Shown in pieces: positions 28,101 to 37,112 of a DNA stretch of 64,000 bases. Position numbers and translations under genes: made by a program. The notes under the pieces are model-generated. The model did not search any database and had not been told where the DNA came from. It saw only the letters and a list, made by a program, of their open reading frames with translations. Each line of letters starts with the position of its first letter. The stretch's first letter is position 1. Source of the DNA: Saprospiraceae bacterium UBA3362 (GTDB taxonomy: Bacteria > Bacteroidota > Bacteroidia > Chitinophagales > Saprospiraceae); assembly GCA_002360455.1 (NCBI GenBank), contig DEQQ01000096.1:75048-139047 (forward strand), read 5' to 3'.

Positions 28101-30454
28101 GATATTGTCTTTCTATAAGCAATAAGCCTGCGAGATTTACCATTAACCCATGCACCGGAATCACAGGAACTGCCTGGTATGATTACGGGCAAGATGGAAT
28201 TCAAGATACTGAAGATAGGCCGATGCCTAATTTAGTGGTTCAATTGTTGGATGATCAAAAAAATGTACTTGATGAGAAGCAAACCAATACATCCGGACAA
28301 TATCAATTTATTAATTTGAATCCGGGACTTAGCTATTATATTAACTTTAAATTCGAACAAGAATATGGAGTAACCTTGCAAGATGCATCCGGCTTTGATT
28401 TTAATGATTCTGATATATATCCTAACGGAATAAGTAATATTATTTCATTTTCTAATCTAAACTATGCAACGATAGATGGAGGATTCTTTTTTCATTGTAC
28501 ATCCAATGCTGGAACAATAAAAGCAGTGAGCAACTTGCAAGATTGTATCAGCAGTTCTGCAATGAAAATAGAAGCAGCTGTAAGTCAGGTTCAAGTACCA
28601 AAAAACTATCAAATAAGTTATTTGCTGCTGAAGGGCAGAAATCAGATAATAGAAGATTTTTCAAACAATCCATATTTTGAAATCAATCATGACGGCTCTT
28701 ATTATATAGCAGCATTAATTCATAATCCTAATCTTAATGATTACAACTATGTAGATCTTGATCTGATCACAAAGGGCAGTACTAAGTTGGTTGAATTTAG
28801 TTCATATTTGGTTTCCAAAAGAATCTGTCATAAAATAAGCTCAAAACCGGTAAATTTCTTAGCTTATCATTGTGTTTCAGTTGGCGGAAAAGTATGGTAT
28901 GATAGAAGAAAAAACAATATCAACGATCAAGATGAACAGGCTATAGAACAATATAAAATTTCATTATTGAATAGTAGCGGAGCTGTCATTGATGAAAAAT
29001 GGACAAATAAAAATGGTGAGTATTTCTTTGATCAATTGAGTGCAGTATTTGATTATAAAATCAAAGCAGAATCCAAACCAGGTTATCAATTCGTTCTGTT
29101 TAATATAGGTGGAAATACCAATAAAGATAGTGATGTAGACGCTTGGGGTGAATCTCAAAATCTCGTCATTATACCCGGACAAACAGAGCGTGTTGATATT
29201 GGAGTATTCATGCCTTGCTCAATTCCGTCTTCAAAACTTGAAGTTGAGTCACAGACGGAGACCTGTTATATGAATAAAGCCGTCACAGTTAATCTTAGAC
29301 AGAATCAAATTCTCTCTCAAGAACAAGAAATTTTATATTTGTTGAGCGACAAAAGCAATAATGCAATTCTTGAATCCAAGATAGGGATGGCCAATAACTC
29401 CTTTACATTGAATACAAGTGGTTTATATCAATTGACAAAGCTGGTTTACGTTAAAAAAGCAGATCATCCGGAATATTTGGATGTTCAAAATATCTTGAGT
29501 TCTACAAATAATTTGTCAGAATTTCTAGAGGCGGTGTATTTAAATGGAGCTTGTACTTTGGTAGAATCTACAGATTTTGAATTGCCAAATTGTTTTACCA
29601 TTCACGGTTATGTTTGGTTGGATAAAGATAAAAATGGCATGCAAGATGAGCAAGAAACCAAGGTTGGCCAAGTTAAAGTGTATTTATTGGATGAGGAGTT
29701 GAATAAAGTAGATGAAACAACCACCAATAATTTTGGAAAATATGAATTTGATGTGACGAATAGAAATTATATTGTTCGATTTGTTCCTGATGCCGAGATG
29801 GATTTTACAAAACATGAAGATTACTTGACAAAGTACAACAGTGATGTCACAAACCGATATTTGCATGGAACGACAGACATGGTTTCTATTACTGAAGAAA
29901 ACAGAACAGAAGCGTTGGATGCGGGATTAGTTTATTCTGCAAGTCTTGCTTTGAATGAAATTCAACTTTCGTGTAAATCATATTCAAATCAAAGAGTGTT
30001 ATCTTGGACGAATGAAATCACTGCACCGGATGGAGAATTTAGGCTTCTAAAACAATGTGGAGAGCAGTGGGAAATTTTGACGACTGTTCAAAACTTGCAA
30101 AAAAGTGAACCGGAATATATTGATAAAGAAAATATTGAAAATTCATGTTATTACAAAGTTGAGTATTTCAACGGGATTGATCAAATAACCAGCAATATAG
30201 TTTATTCTTTGGGTAAACCAATCCAAGAATGGCCTATGAGCAATTATAATGACCATGAGCTTAAAATTAACAGGCCTGCCAAAATGAAACAATACCAGCT
30301 AAATATATACTCAGTTTCAGGGTCAACCTTATATAGAAATGTTATAGATCAGAATGAATTCAAGCTTAATGTAGAAAACTGGCCATCTGGTATAGTTATT
30401 TTGGAATACAATGTGAATAATAATCTTTATTTTGAAAAAATAATTCTGAGGTAG
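25115..30454 (+). CDS. Large secreted SdrD-B-like repeat protein with T9SS sorting domain
   Basis: A 1779-residue surface protein. The order is: signal peptide (about 1-28); an N-terminal beta-sandwich (about 30-215); a PKD/Ig-like segment with two Cys; SdrD-B-like domains starting at about residues 296, 415, 529, 772, 1015, 1254 and 1495, each opening with a G-x-V-W-x-D-x-N-x-N-G-x-Q-type motif (for example GLVWFDLNKNGIQ); and four four-cysteine modules of about 128 residues at about 642, 885, 1126 and 1366, alternating with the last domains. A fibronectin-like part and a type IX sorting domain (YQLNIYSVSGSTLY ... LEYNVNNNLYFEKIILR) end it. SdrD-B folds bind calcium and make rigid stalks in adhesins. 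Adhesion is inferred from architecture only. Confidence 0.85.
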   Translation: MVLKLRILALALPCLLFFSLTPISILSQSKPCPIHNGHSIVSGSVWSKPSKNTATNCLNNSSSLWTNISELQISDDHYTEISMESNAYSQCLVLQNFNLQIPKGATVHGISLEIEGHSFGGYVRSNIIEALDTNAVATGDNKATYTKVNEWPRTNLFADQTWVYGGQNEKWGLNPNPQIVNHPNFGFRIRLQNISGTSAIAKIDRIRLHVYYTPLSTMCMHDCVNFWVDPVPGAEKYHWTFPPNCYIVGGDPASDAITLNISGLFPGVHEVCAQTESNGKLSQACCLQFLIENCARGSIGDQVFYDENGNNLQDLSDKSAKKIKVHLFQSLTKKLLHSTETDSLGKYQFDSLETGYYYLKFDLPTPFVSAKAYEGNNGSLDYNIDHSNGINTTDNIFISPGQNRRDIDAAMYTLTTIGDFVWEDINANGLQDNLEVGLSNIKLYLFSTSRKLLDSTLSQQNGKYEFKNIPPGNYFIRADFSNFGISPQNPSTNFSVDNDFNSIGETNYFTVNQGNPRLDIDLGLFRYSSFSGLVWFDLNKNGIQENTEKKIPGIKINLMDVSGNLIQSKISGPNGEYEFKSLVPGREYKLCADLSTEWNITVPDLNSNNFESIDNDFSLTACTENYITANNVHFILDLGLYSDCEAIAPDMAILAMSELCYSGKEINIIFTSLGTSTVPNLFEMHYVLVDDLTGMIIDYSTSPNFKINSTGQFSVFALILGSKSHPYYYVDINQIPKNSIQWKGLLSSLNEQGFCFSKSSQGAQFSIDACSSISGVVWFDLNQNGVQEVTEKKISGIKLYLLDAQGQRIESKLSSSTGQYSFTGITPGAKYSVECELTQEWLITKQDIVNNLLDQTDSDFDKLGKSDQFLLQTNQQLALDLGLHWDCKVQAADMKISTQSESCFSGQDILIQFAEEGNHQLEPYYEVKYVLIDAKADTILAYSSQPEFNITTIGDYALYAIVSGNISHPYYHIDFSQITIRETKWTKLIKDWKDQGYCLSISNKPARFTINPCTGITGTAWYDYGQDGIQDTEDRPMPNLVVQLLDDQKNVLDEKQTNTSGQYQFINLNPGLSYYINFKFEQEYGVTLQDASGFDFNDSDIYPNGISNIISFSNLNYATIDGGFFFHCTSNAGTIKAVSNLQDCISSSAMKIEAAVSQVQVPKNYQISYLLLKGRNQIIEDFSNNPYFEINHDGSYYIAALIHNPNLNDYNYVDLDLITKGSTKLVEFSSYLVSKRICHKISSKPVNFLAYHCVSVGGKVWYDRRKNNINDQDEQAIEQYKISLLNSSGAVIDEKWTNKNGEYFFDQLSAVFDYKIKAESKPGYQFVLFNIGGNTNKDSDVDAWGESQNLVIIPGQTERVDIGVFMPCSIPSSKLEVESQTETCYMNKAVTVNLRQNQILSQEQEILYLLSDKSNNAILESKIGMANNSFTLNTSGLYQLTKLVYVKKADHPEYLDVQNILSSTNNLSEFLEAVYLNGACTLVESTDFELPNCFTIHGYVWLDKDKNGMQDEQETKVGQVKVYLLDEELNKVDETTTNNFGKYEFDVTNRNYIVRFVPDAEMDFTKHEDYLTKYNSDVTNRYLHGTTDMVSITEENRTEALDAGLVYSASLALNEIQLSCKSYSNQRVLSWTNEITAPDGEFRLLKQCGEQWEILTTVQNLQKSEPEYIDKENIENSCYYKVEYFNGIDQITSNIVYSLGKPIQEWPMSNYNDHELKINRPAKMKQYQLNIYSVSGSTLYRNVIDQNEFKLNVENWPSGIVILEYNVNNNLYFEKIILR

Positions 30455-30688
30455 AAAAATTACCGATTATCACCGTTTTTTGAAGTAAAGCTGAAAGTAG
30501 ATTCAATTAGGCCAAAAGAGATACTCATTCCTTTATGTGAGAAGACAAAAGTAAGGCATGACAAGATGATTACTTGGTCTTCAATAGCTCAAAGTACAGG
30601 GCCGTATAATTTTAGTAAAGAAAATTATTTTGACTAAATAAGATCTAAAGAGAAATTTATACATTATCTTCGTATCTAAAATAGAATT

Positions 30689-31894
30689 ATGAAGTCAATA
30701 GTTACCGCTATTATCATTATATGGAGCAGCTTATTGTTTGCACAGCATTGTGATTATACTGTTGCGAAATACAGCTACCAATCCGACCTGAATCAGTTTA
30801 TTGGAACGAGTTTGGACTATCAGAATATTGAAGATTCATTATTTGTAGATGTATTTTATCCGGTTGGATCTACAGAAGCAAAAAAACCTTGTGTTGTGTG
30901 GTTTTTTGGTGGAGGTTTTGTTTCGGGAACCAGACAGTCAATGCACAAAAATTGTATTGAATGGGCTAAAAGAGGCTTTGTTGCCGTTACTGCAGACTAT
31001 CGATTAGGTTTTCATGGCAATATTTTTCCCTATGATGAGGCAGAGGTGGTTAGGGCAGGATATAGAGGTATGCAAGATGCAAAAGCCGCAATTCGATTTA
31101 TCAAAGCAAAGCATGTTCATTATGGCATAGATGGAGATCGCCTATGGGTAGGAGGTGAAAGTGCCGGAGGATTTGTTGCTTTGGCTTCAGCATTTATTAA
31201 TGAAGCTTCGGAGAAACCGGCAGCAACAAGGGAATTAAGTGCAGTAAATGGTCAGGCAAGACCTGATCTTGGTCCGGTAGAAGGCAATTTATTGGTCAAT
31301 GGTTACGATGTAAAAGTTCAAGGTGTGTTTAACTATTACGGAGGAGTATTGGATACAAATAATATCCAGCTAAATGATGGTGTCGCTCTTTTTTCATATC
31401 ATCAAACGCTTGACGGAATTGTTGCCTGTGATGCCAAAAAACCTTATTGGTCAATAAGTCAGTTAACCAATTTTCCAATAGCCTATGGTACCTGCTCTAT
31501 GGAAACTCGATTGAAAAACATTTCTTATCCATCTCCATTGTGGGAAACCTGGATTTATACCGGAAATCAGCATGCTGTCCATAATCAAGCATTAGTGGAT
31601 GCATTCATGCTTCAAAATGCGAATCCTATTCTTTGTGGAACAACAAAAACCGATAATGTAAATTCATTTCAATATGTAGAACTTGTCCCTAATCCTGCTC
31701 AAGATAATGTGAAATTTGATCAATTAGAGGACATCGTAGATTGTTCCATTTTTAATTTACAAGGAAAACTGATTCGTTATCAAAAATTAATTCAGCCTTC
31801 GATTAATATTCTAGATATAGAAAGTGGATATTATTTTGTAAGAATCAGCAAGGAAAATTCTTCCAAAACGTTCAGACTTATTATTTCTAAGTAA
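30689..31894 (+). CDS. Secreted carboxylesterase (alpha/beta hydrolase) with T9SS domain
   Basis: A 401-residue exported esterase. The signal peptide is MKSIVTAIIIIWSSLLFAQ. WFFGGGFVSGT is the oxyanion-hole GGG(F) motif of the type-B carboxylesterase/HSL group, VAVTADYRLGFHG is the typical YRL segment, and GGESAGG (Ser about 158) is the nucleophile elbow. The domain is shorter than full type-B esterases and ends around residue 320 (ETWIYTGNQHAVHNQ, where the catalytic His may sit). The rest is a type IX sorting domain (ELVPNPAQDNVKF ... IESGYYFVRIS). Substrate is unknown. A TATCTTCG box lies 17 bases before the ATG. Its end overlaps the convergent gene by 8 bases. Confidence 0.85.
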   Translation: MKSIVTAIIIIWSSLLFAQHCDYTVAKYSYQSDLNQFIGTSLDYQNIEDSLFVDVFYPVGSTEAKKPCVVWFFGGGFVSGTRQSMHKNCIEWAKRGFVAVTADYRLGFHGNIFPYDEAEVVRAGYRGMQDAKAAIRFIKAKHVHYGIDGDRLWVGGESAGGFVALASAFINEASEKPAATRELSAVNGQARPDLGPVEGNLLVNGYDVKVQGVFNYYGGVLDTNNIQLNDGVALFSYHQTLDGIVACDAKKPYWSISQLTNFPIAYGTCSMETRLKNISYPSPLWETWIYTGNQHAVHNQALVDAFMLQNANPILCGTTKTDNVNSFQYVELVPNPAQDNVKFDQLEDIVDCSIFNLQGKLIRYQKLIQPSINILDIESGYYFVRISKENSSKTFRLIISK

Positions 31895-32954
31895 TCTTAT
31901 AAATAGATTGTTGGATATTATTACGATAATATTTACAAGAGTCTAAAAAAAACTTTTGAGTCCAGTTTACAACTTTGAGTGGAAAATAATTTCCATAGAT
32001 GGGATAACTTGCCGGAAAACTTCCTTTTAACTGTTTTATTTTGTATTGTTTTGAGAGCAAATTTTTTAAAATGACTTCCACACAATCTTGAAATTGATTC
32101 GTTGTCAAATAAGAATCTACTTTGCACATTAAACTTACACATTGAGCTTGTCCGGTTAGACATTGACCGGATCCTACTTTTTTCCTTTTTTGATTATAGG
32201 TAGAAAACAGTCCCCCATCTTCACCAATTTGCTCATTCCATGATTTTAAAATAGTGATTATTGAATTTTGAATATCCGGCCTATCAAGAATTATAGAGGA
32301 TTCCCAAAATCCCTCCAAAGTATAAAAGATCGTATGAGTTAGAGATAGATCTGAGTCAGGAAAAAAACTACAATGATCAAAATGTGTATATTTGTTTTCA
32401 TTTGTATACAGCATGTTGATAGACTTAGTCAACAGATTCAGTTTCTCTGAATTATTATTTCTTCTTGCAAATTTGATTAATGACCACAGAGCATGGGAGT
32501 AATAACTGGCAAAATAGTGATTGACGTATAGGCCTTTATACGGAACTCCAGAAGAGTCTAAGCATGATGTACACCAATCAAAAGCTTTATCTGCCGCCAT
32601 CTTCATTTTGTCATCCTTAAAATAAAGAAAGGCCAGATGGAGCCCGGATAAAATTTGTGAGGTATTGAAAAAACTAGGAGGATTTTTAGCTTTGTTTCCA
32701 CTGTAATAAGACCCATCTTTATTCTGTATTTTGCACAACCATTTCGCAGTATTGAGTGCACTATCAAAACAGGAGTGATCCAATAAGTTTTCAATGCAAT
32801 ATCCACTAGTTTCAGGATAAGCATCTGTATAATACCATGGAAAAAGGATGGACTGAGAATGAGGAATTCCTTGATGATTTGTTTTTCTCATCGACTGTAA
32901 AATCCAATTTACAGCCAATTGTTCTGCAAGAAAAAGAGTATTAGCCTCAATCAT
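31887..32954 (-). CDS. Alpha/alpha-barrel protein of glycan clusters (squalene-cyclase/prenyltransferase-like fold)
   Basis: A 355-residue cytoplasmic protein with repeated helix pairs typical of alpha/alpha toroids, including Q-x-x-D-G-S-Y segments of the terpene-cyclase type (WLCKIQNKDGSYYSG, about 70-84; IGEDGGLFSTYN, about 236). Such proteins occur in exopolysaccharide loci next to FemAB-like proteins and may modify glycans or bind lipid-linked sugars; no catalytic residue can be assigned. The start ATG abuts the stop of the FemAB-like gene with no gap, so the two are one transcription unit. The motif reading is by eye; the precise family is uncertain. Confidence 0.55.
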   Translation of the reverse strand: MIEANTLFLAEQLAVNWILQSMRKTNHQGIPHSQSILFPWYYTDAYPETSGYCIENLLDHSCFDSALNTAKWLCKIQNKDGSYYSGNKAKNPPSFFNTSQILSGLHLAFLYFKDDKMKMAADKAFDWCTSCLDSSGVPYKGLYVNHYFASYYSHALWSLIKFARRNNNSEKLNLLTKSINMLYTNENKYTHFDHCSFFPDSDLSLTHTIFYTLEGFWESSIILDRPDIQNSIITILKSWNEQIGEDGGLFSTYNQKRKKVGSGQCLTGQAQCVSLMCKVDSYLTTNQFQDCVEVILKNLLSKQYKIKQLKGSFPASYPIYGNYFPLKVVNWTQKFFLDSCKYYRNNIQQSIYKIT

Positions 32955-33824
32955 TTAAAACAATGTTGAAAAGGGTTTTGTAATAACTGCATAAGGCTGA
33001 AGTGAAGCACCGAAATCAATAAATATGGATTCTATTTTTTTATGTATGCTGCCATCAAAATGAAAGTCACAGTGATCATCAAGACACTCTATAATATTCT
33101 TCCAAATTAGTTTTGAAAGGGCATCGTTGGTACTGTGTTTTTCGTTTACAGCAGAAAGCCACAAGTAATGTATATCATGTTCAATAATGACTATCGAACA
33201 GGCAACAGATACTCCTGCTTTTAACAAGGTGTAAATTTTGATTTGATTTTTTGGCAAAAGGAAGCTACAAATGGACCGTAATATTTCCTTGGTGAGTCCG
33301 GCCGCGGCATAATAGTGATTATTTTCCCAAATGAATTGCAAGCTATCAAGGTCATTCACCAACAATTCAAGCTCATCATTTTCTTGAACCAATTTATTTC
33401 TCTTCTTAAAACTAATTAAATCCATTAACTCACCCTTAGACACTGTTTTTGAAATATAACAGGTAGTAAAATATTGAGCCTTGTATTGAAAATCATGCCA
33501 TGGACTTATTAACTTATGATTTATAGGAAATTTAATTTGTACAGATGGAAATTGATTTAAATATTTAATAATTGACTTTGATAGGGTTTGTTCTCTGGAA
33601 TATTTATTGATTGGCGAAAGTTGAGTATCGACATGAGTCATTTGCAGATTATAAACTGTAAATTTTGGGCAATGAACCCTCAGTTTTCCCCAGGTAGAAT
33701 GTTGACTTAAACAAATCTTTGCAAAGCTTTCTTTATACTCAAAACTTTGTATAAAAGACTTACCCAATGGTGCGATACAATCCAGCCATTCTTGAGTGAT
33801 AAAAACATCAAGAGATCTATCCAT
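32955..33824 (-). CDS. GNAT/FemAB-like acyltransferase of a glycan cluster
   Basis: A 289-residue protein with the two-lobed GNAT fold of the FemAB group. The C-terminal part IWKNIIECLDDHCDFHFDGS followed by IFIDFGASLQPYAVITK is the pattern seen in GNAT-type proteins of polysaccharide clusters (a DFxGS motif, then FGA.L.PY). Such enzymes add an amino acid or acyl group to a sugar or peptide. It is divergent from the flippase gene, with the 15-bp inverted repeat in the shared upstream region. A TATCTTCG box 22 bases upstream of the ATG (33846-33853, minus strand) could be its -7 element. The acceptor is unknown. Confidence 0.65.
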   Translation of the reverse strand: MDRSLDVFITQEWLDCIAPLGKSFIQSFEYKESFAKICLSQHSTWGKLRVHCPKFTVYNLQMTHVDTQLSPINKYSREQTLSKSIIKYLNQFPSVQIKFPINHKLISPWHDFQYKAQYFTTCYISKTVSKGELMDLISFKKRNKLVQENDELELLVNDLDSLQFIWENNHYYAAAGLTKEILRSICSFLLPKNQIKIYTLLKAGVSVACSIVIIEHDIHYLWLSAVNEKHSTNDALSKLIWKNIIECLDDHCDFHFDGSIHKKIESIFIDFGASLQPYAVITKPFSTLF

Positions 33825-33863
33825 TGAGGCAACTTTAATGCGAAGATACTCATTTAGATATTA

Positions 33864-34080
33864 ATTTTGGGTCAATTCTTCCGGACATTCTTTACAGCTG
33901 TTTTAGTCTGATTTTTAAGACTCTCAAAATGCGTTCAAAATAAAATATATTAAGCCTGCTTTCCTATGGAACATAGAGAATGACTGACCTGAAATAAATT
34001 TATTTTCTATTTACCACAATATATGACCAACAAAGTGCATTTTTGTAGTTTGAAAATAGAAGTCGGAATTGACCCAAAAT
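33864..34080. repeat. 15-bp inverted repeat in the divergent promoter region
   Basis: ATTTTGGGTCAATTC at 33864-33878 is the exact reverse complement of GAATTGACCCAAAAT at 34066-34080. Each arm lies at or just before one of the two divergent genes, in the same orientation relative to it. The right arm covers the TTG start of the flippase. It may be a paired operator for co-regulation. Confidence 0.5.
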
Positions 34081-35481
34081 CAAACAACATGGTTAAATCA
34101 AGTGTATCGCTACCAGCTGGCGAGCGCAATTGTTATAGCTTTTTTACAATTTATCTTATTGTTGCTGATTGGAAGAAATCTTGGAGGTGATGCCCTAGGT
34201 TGGTTTACAGTGGTCCAACTGGCTTATCGTATGGCACACAGTATTTTTGATCCCGGAATGTGGATCGCAACTATTCAAAAAAGAGTGTGGAATTTTGCCC
34301 TAGCCAAGAGACTGCTAAGTTTTCAAGGGCTATGGTTAGTCATCTGTCTCTGTTTTTTTATTTTTTATTTTATTCAGTCATTCCATCCGGCTCCCTATTT
34401 TACCTTGACTCTAATTTTGTGCATTTCAATTTTTGTGCTCATAGCTATTGGGAGTCAATACAGCTCAGCATTAATCCGTGAAGATAAACAAAGAGAATGG
34501 TTAATAATTCAGCTCATTGCTTATTCGCTTGAGTTCATTTTTATCCTATTAGGATTAGAAAAATTTGAACCTTTAATTTTATTTTGTTCAGGTATTTTTA
34601 TACGATTTGGTATATTGTATTTACTCAGTTTTCTAGTTTATACTCGGGTGTTGCAAAAGGAACAACAATTAGAAGAACCAAAAGAACTGGTAACGATGTC
34701 TAATTATCATGTTGCTACGCAAGGCTTAAGTTATCTTCAGGGTAATTATGATACAGTTCTAGTGGGCAGTTTATTTGGATTATCTATATTAGGGCTGTAT
34801 AATTTAGCCTGTGAATTATGCTATATATTATTTTCAAAACTGAATCCTGTTTTTAATAAAACTGTTTTTTCAGTTCTTAGTCGTAAGGATTTTGAAAACA
34901 ATACCAATCAGATACGCCTAAAAACAATATTGTCTTATCTGTATTTATTACTTCCGGCCCATATTGTATTATTTTTCAATTTAGAGACAATATTTAAATG
35001 GATTTATGAGAGAAATGAAAAGGATTTATTACTGGTTGCCGGATATTTTAGCTTAATTGCTCTTATCAAAGGAGTTAGTAATATTTTGACTAATTTTGTA
35101 TTGACCGAGGGAAGGTCAAAATTAATTTTTTACTGGAATCTTGTTGTAGCTATTTTTAATTACCTGATCATTTTGTTTTTTCTTTTTAATAAAATTAGCT
35201 TACCTCATTTTTTACAATTTCAACTGATCTATTCATTCTTTTTGTTATTTATTACAATACTCTATATTCTAAAAGAAGGATATTTGACCGTGGAGAAGTC
35301 AGAAAAGCAATGGTTTTTATTTTTATTGACTGTTTTACTTTGGCTTGGGATTATCGTCGGACTAAAGGACTACTTTTTTGGTCTTACCTATTTTTGTTTG
35401 TGCATTGTAAGTTATCTTCTAATTTTTTACCTTTGCAATAAAGCAAAGTTGATCCAATTGTTGCAACTTAAAATAAGCTAA
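34069..35481 (+). CDS. Polysaccharide flippase (Wzx/MATE-type)
   Basis: A 470-residue integral membrane protein with about 12-14 hydrophobic helices and no soluble domain. It is the size and composition of Wzx-type flippases, which move undecaprenyl-linked glycans across the inner membrane. The motif TQGLSYLQGNYDTVLVGSLFG resembles the middle of polysaccharide biosynthesis flippases. Start: TTG at 34069 is the only candidate that keeps the first membrane helix; the ATG at 34089 is out of frame. It is followed after 2 bases by the asparagine-synthase-like gene, so co-transcription is likely. Which glycan it moves is unknown. Confidence 0.8.
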   Translation: MTQNQTTWLNQVYRYQLASAIVIAFLQFILLLLIGRNLGGDALGWFTVVQLAYRMAHSIFDPGMWIATIQKRVWNFALAKRLLSFQGLWLVICLCFFIFYFIQSFHPAPYFTLTLILCISIFVLIAIGSQYSSALIREDKQREWLIIQLIAYSLEFIFILLGLEKFEPLILFCSGIFIRFGILYLLSFLVYTRVLQKEQQLEEPKELVTMSNYHVATQGLSYLQGNYDTVLVGSLFGLSILGLYNLACELCYILFSKLNPVFNKTVFSVLSRKDFENNTNQIRLKTILSYLYLLLPAHIVLFFNLETIFKWIYERNEKDLLLVAGYFSLIALIKGVSNILTNFVLTEGRSKLIFYWNLVVAIFNYLIILFFLFNKISLPHFLQFQLIYSFFLLFITILYILKEGYLTVEKSEKQWFLFLLTVLLWLGIIVGLKDYFFGLTYFCLCIVSYLLIFYLCNKAKLIQLLQLKIS

Positions 35482-35483
35482 AA

Positions 35484-37112
35484 TTGTCATCAGTATTTGG
35501 ATATATTAGATTTAAGCATTTGATTGATTTTCCGGATCGATCATTTCAATATAATTTTATACATCAATATAAACAATACTATCAAGAATTTTCTACTAAC
35601 GTAGAACATAATTTTTATAAAAAGGAAACACCGGAGTATTATTGTACCTTATTTGGTAATATTTCAATTACGAAATCTTTCAACTTATTGTGGAACAATT
35701 ATTCAGATTTTAGCCCGGAAAGTTTTCAGCAATTTTGCCTTGATCTTGCTTATCAAATCAATGGGATTTATGCAATTACACTGTATCATAAAAAATCCAA
35801 TTGTTTATATTTAGTTTCGGATGCATTGGGGTTTTACCCAATGTATTATTATTTTGAAAATGGAGAATTGTTATGGTTTTCTGATCAAAAGGATTTGCGA
35901 ACATTAGAGATCAGACAATGGAATTGGAATGAAGATGCGATAGAGAGTTTTATACAGAATGGTCATTTGCTGGAGAATCAGTCATGGCATAAGGAGATAA
36001 AAAGAACTCCACCCGGAACTATATTATGCTTTGATTTGAATAATAAAAGTGAAACACAAAGGAGGTATTGGTCATGGGAGAAAATTTTAAAGAATAATGA
36101 ATTGAAGCTTGAGGAGAGTATTGAAAAATATTATGAACTCATAGTTTCTTCATTAGACAGTTTGCAATCTATATCTTATCCATTAGGCTTGAGTTTGAGT
36201 GGCGGACTTGACAGCAGGTTGATTGCTACGATCCTGAAAGAAATGTTCCCATTCAAAAGTTTTACTTTTTCTGAGGAAAATAGTATCGATTTAGAAATTG
36301 CTCAACGTGTATCAAAAAACCTAAATATTGAGCACAGACATTTTGAAATTTTATATGATAATTGGGTTTCTAGAAGGTGTATGAATATCTGGAAAACTTC
36401 CGGTATGTTGAGTATGGAGCACCTGCATGAGGGGGACTTGTTTGATCAAATTCATCTTGAATTTCCCCAAATTGTTCATGGTTTTTTTGGTGGAGGAATC
36501 TATGCAGGAAAAGCAGAAACTAATAAGAGAATCGATTCTTCTATTGCTGAACAATGGATAAAAGATCCAAAAAAAATTATTGATATTAATTCTGATTTTT
36601 ATAATATTCAGAACATTGATTGCTTCATTGTCAATCAAAGAATGAGAAATTCCGGAGCTTTCTCGCTCTACTATCTTGCGCAATACAGCAAAGTCATTAT
36701 TCCATTTTATAATTTGAAATGGTTAGAGTTTAATTATTCTTTAGATGATGAATGGCAGTTGAATAATAAATTTTATTTTCAAGTTTTGGACAAAAAACTT
36801 CCAAAAGAGTTAAAGCAAATCAGCTGGCAGAAAACCGGAATTCCTGTAGATTTTATTAATATGAATATTTTTGCATTATCCAATAAATTAAACTCGGTAA
36901 GAGAGAAGGTTTTCAATAAATTGGGGCACAGTACATTGTTTGTAAATTATAAGAAAGTGGATGAACAAATTGAGTTACAATTATACCAAATGGATTATAA
37001 ATCCATAACAGAAAGACGAATGCAAGAGATGAGTAGAATGGAAAAGATGAGAGTTTTAACATTTTTATTATACAGGCAAATGCTGAAACAAAACTCTTCT
37101 AATGTCTTATAA
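35484..37112 (+). CDS. Asparagine-synthase-like protein lacking the N-terminal catalytic Cys
   Basis: A 542-residue AsnB-family protein. The N-terminal half has the glutamine-amidotransferase fold (YLVSDALGFYPMYYYF, then WFSDQKDLRTL), but it starts S-S-V-F-G where functional enzymes have Cys directly after Met, so glutamine hydrolysis should not occur. The synthetase half keeps the PP-loop SLSGGLDSRL (about 238-247), so ATP-dependent adenylation is still possible. Such degenerate AsnB proteins appear in exopolysaccharide and natural-product loci. The start is TTG; the open frame adds only four codons upstream and no Cys. The end overlaps the next gene by 11 bases. Confidence 0.78.
   Translation: MSSVFGYIRFKHLIDFPDRSFQYNFIHQYKQYYQEFSTNVEHNFYKKETPEYYCTLFGNISITKSFNLLWNNYSDFSPESFQQFCLDLAYQINGIYAITLYHKKSNCLYLVSDALGFYPMYYYFENGELLWFSDQKDLRTLEIRQWNWNEDAIESFIQNGHLLENQSWHKEIKRTPPGTILCFDLNNKSETQRRYWSWEKILKNNELKLEESIEKYYELIVSSLDSLQSISYPLGLSLSGGLDSRLIATILKEMFPFKSFTFSEENSIDLEIAQRVSKNLNIEHRHFEILYDNWVSRRCMNIWKTSGMLSMEHLHEGDLFDQIHLEFPQIVHGFFGGGIYAGKAETNKRIDSSIAEQWIKDPKKIIDINSDFYNIQNIDCFIVNQRMRNSGAFSLYYLAQYSKVIIPFYNLKWLEFNYSLDDEWQLNNKFYFQVLDKKLPKELKQISWQKTGIPVDFINMNIFALSNKLNSVREKVFNKLGHSTLFVNYKKVDEQIELQLYQMDYKSITERRMQEMSRMEKMRVLTFLLYRQMLKQNSSNVL

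Noticed and set aside
30455..30637. 60 open codons directly after the stop of the SdrD-like gene, in the same frame
   Set aside because: The preceding protein already ends in a complete sorting domain, and the extension (starting KNYRLSPFF) resembles nothing; an open run of this length can arise by chance.
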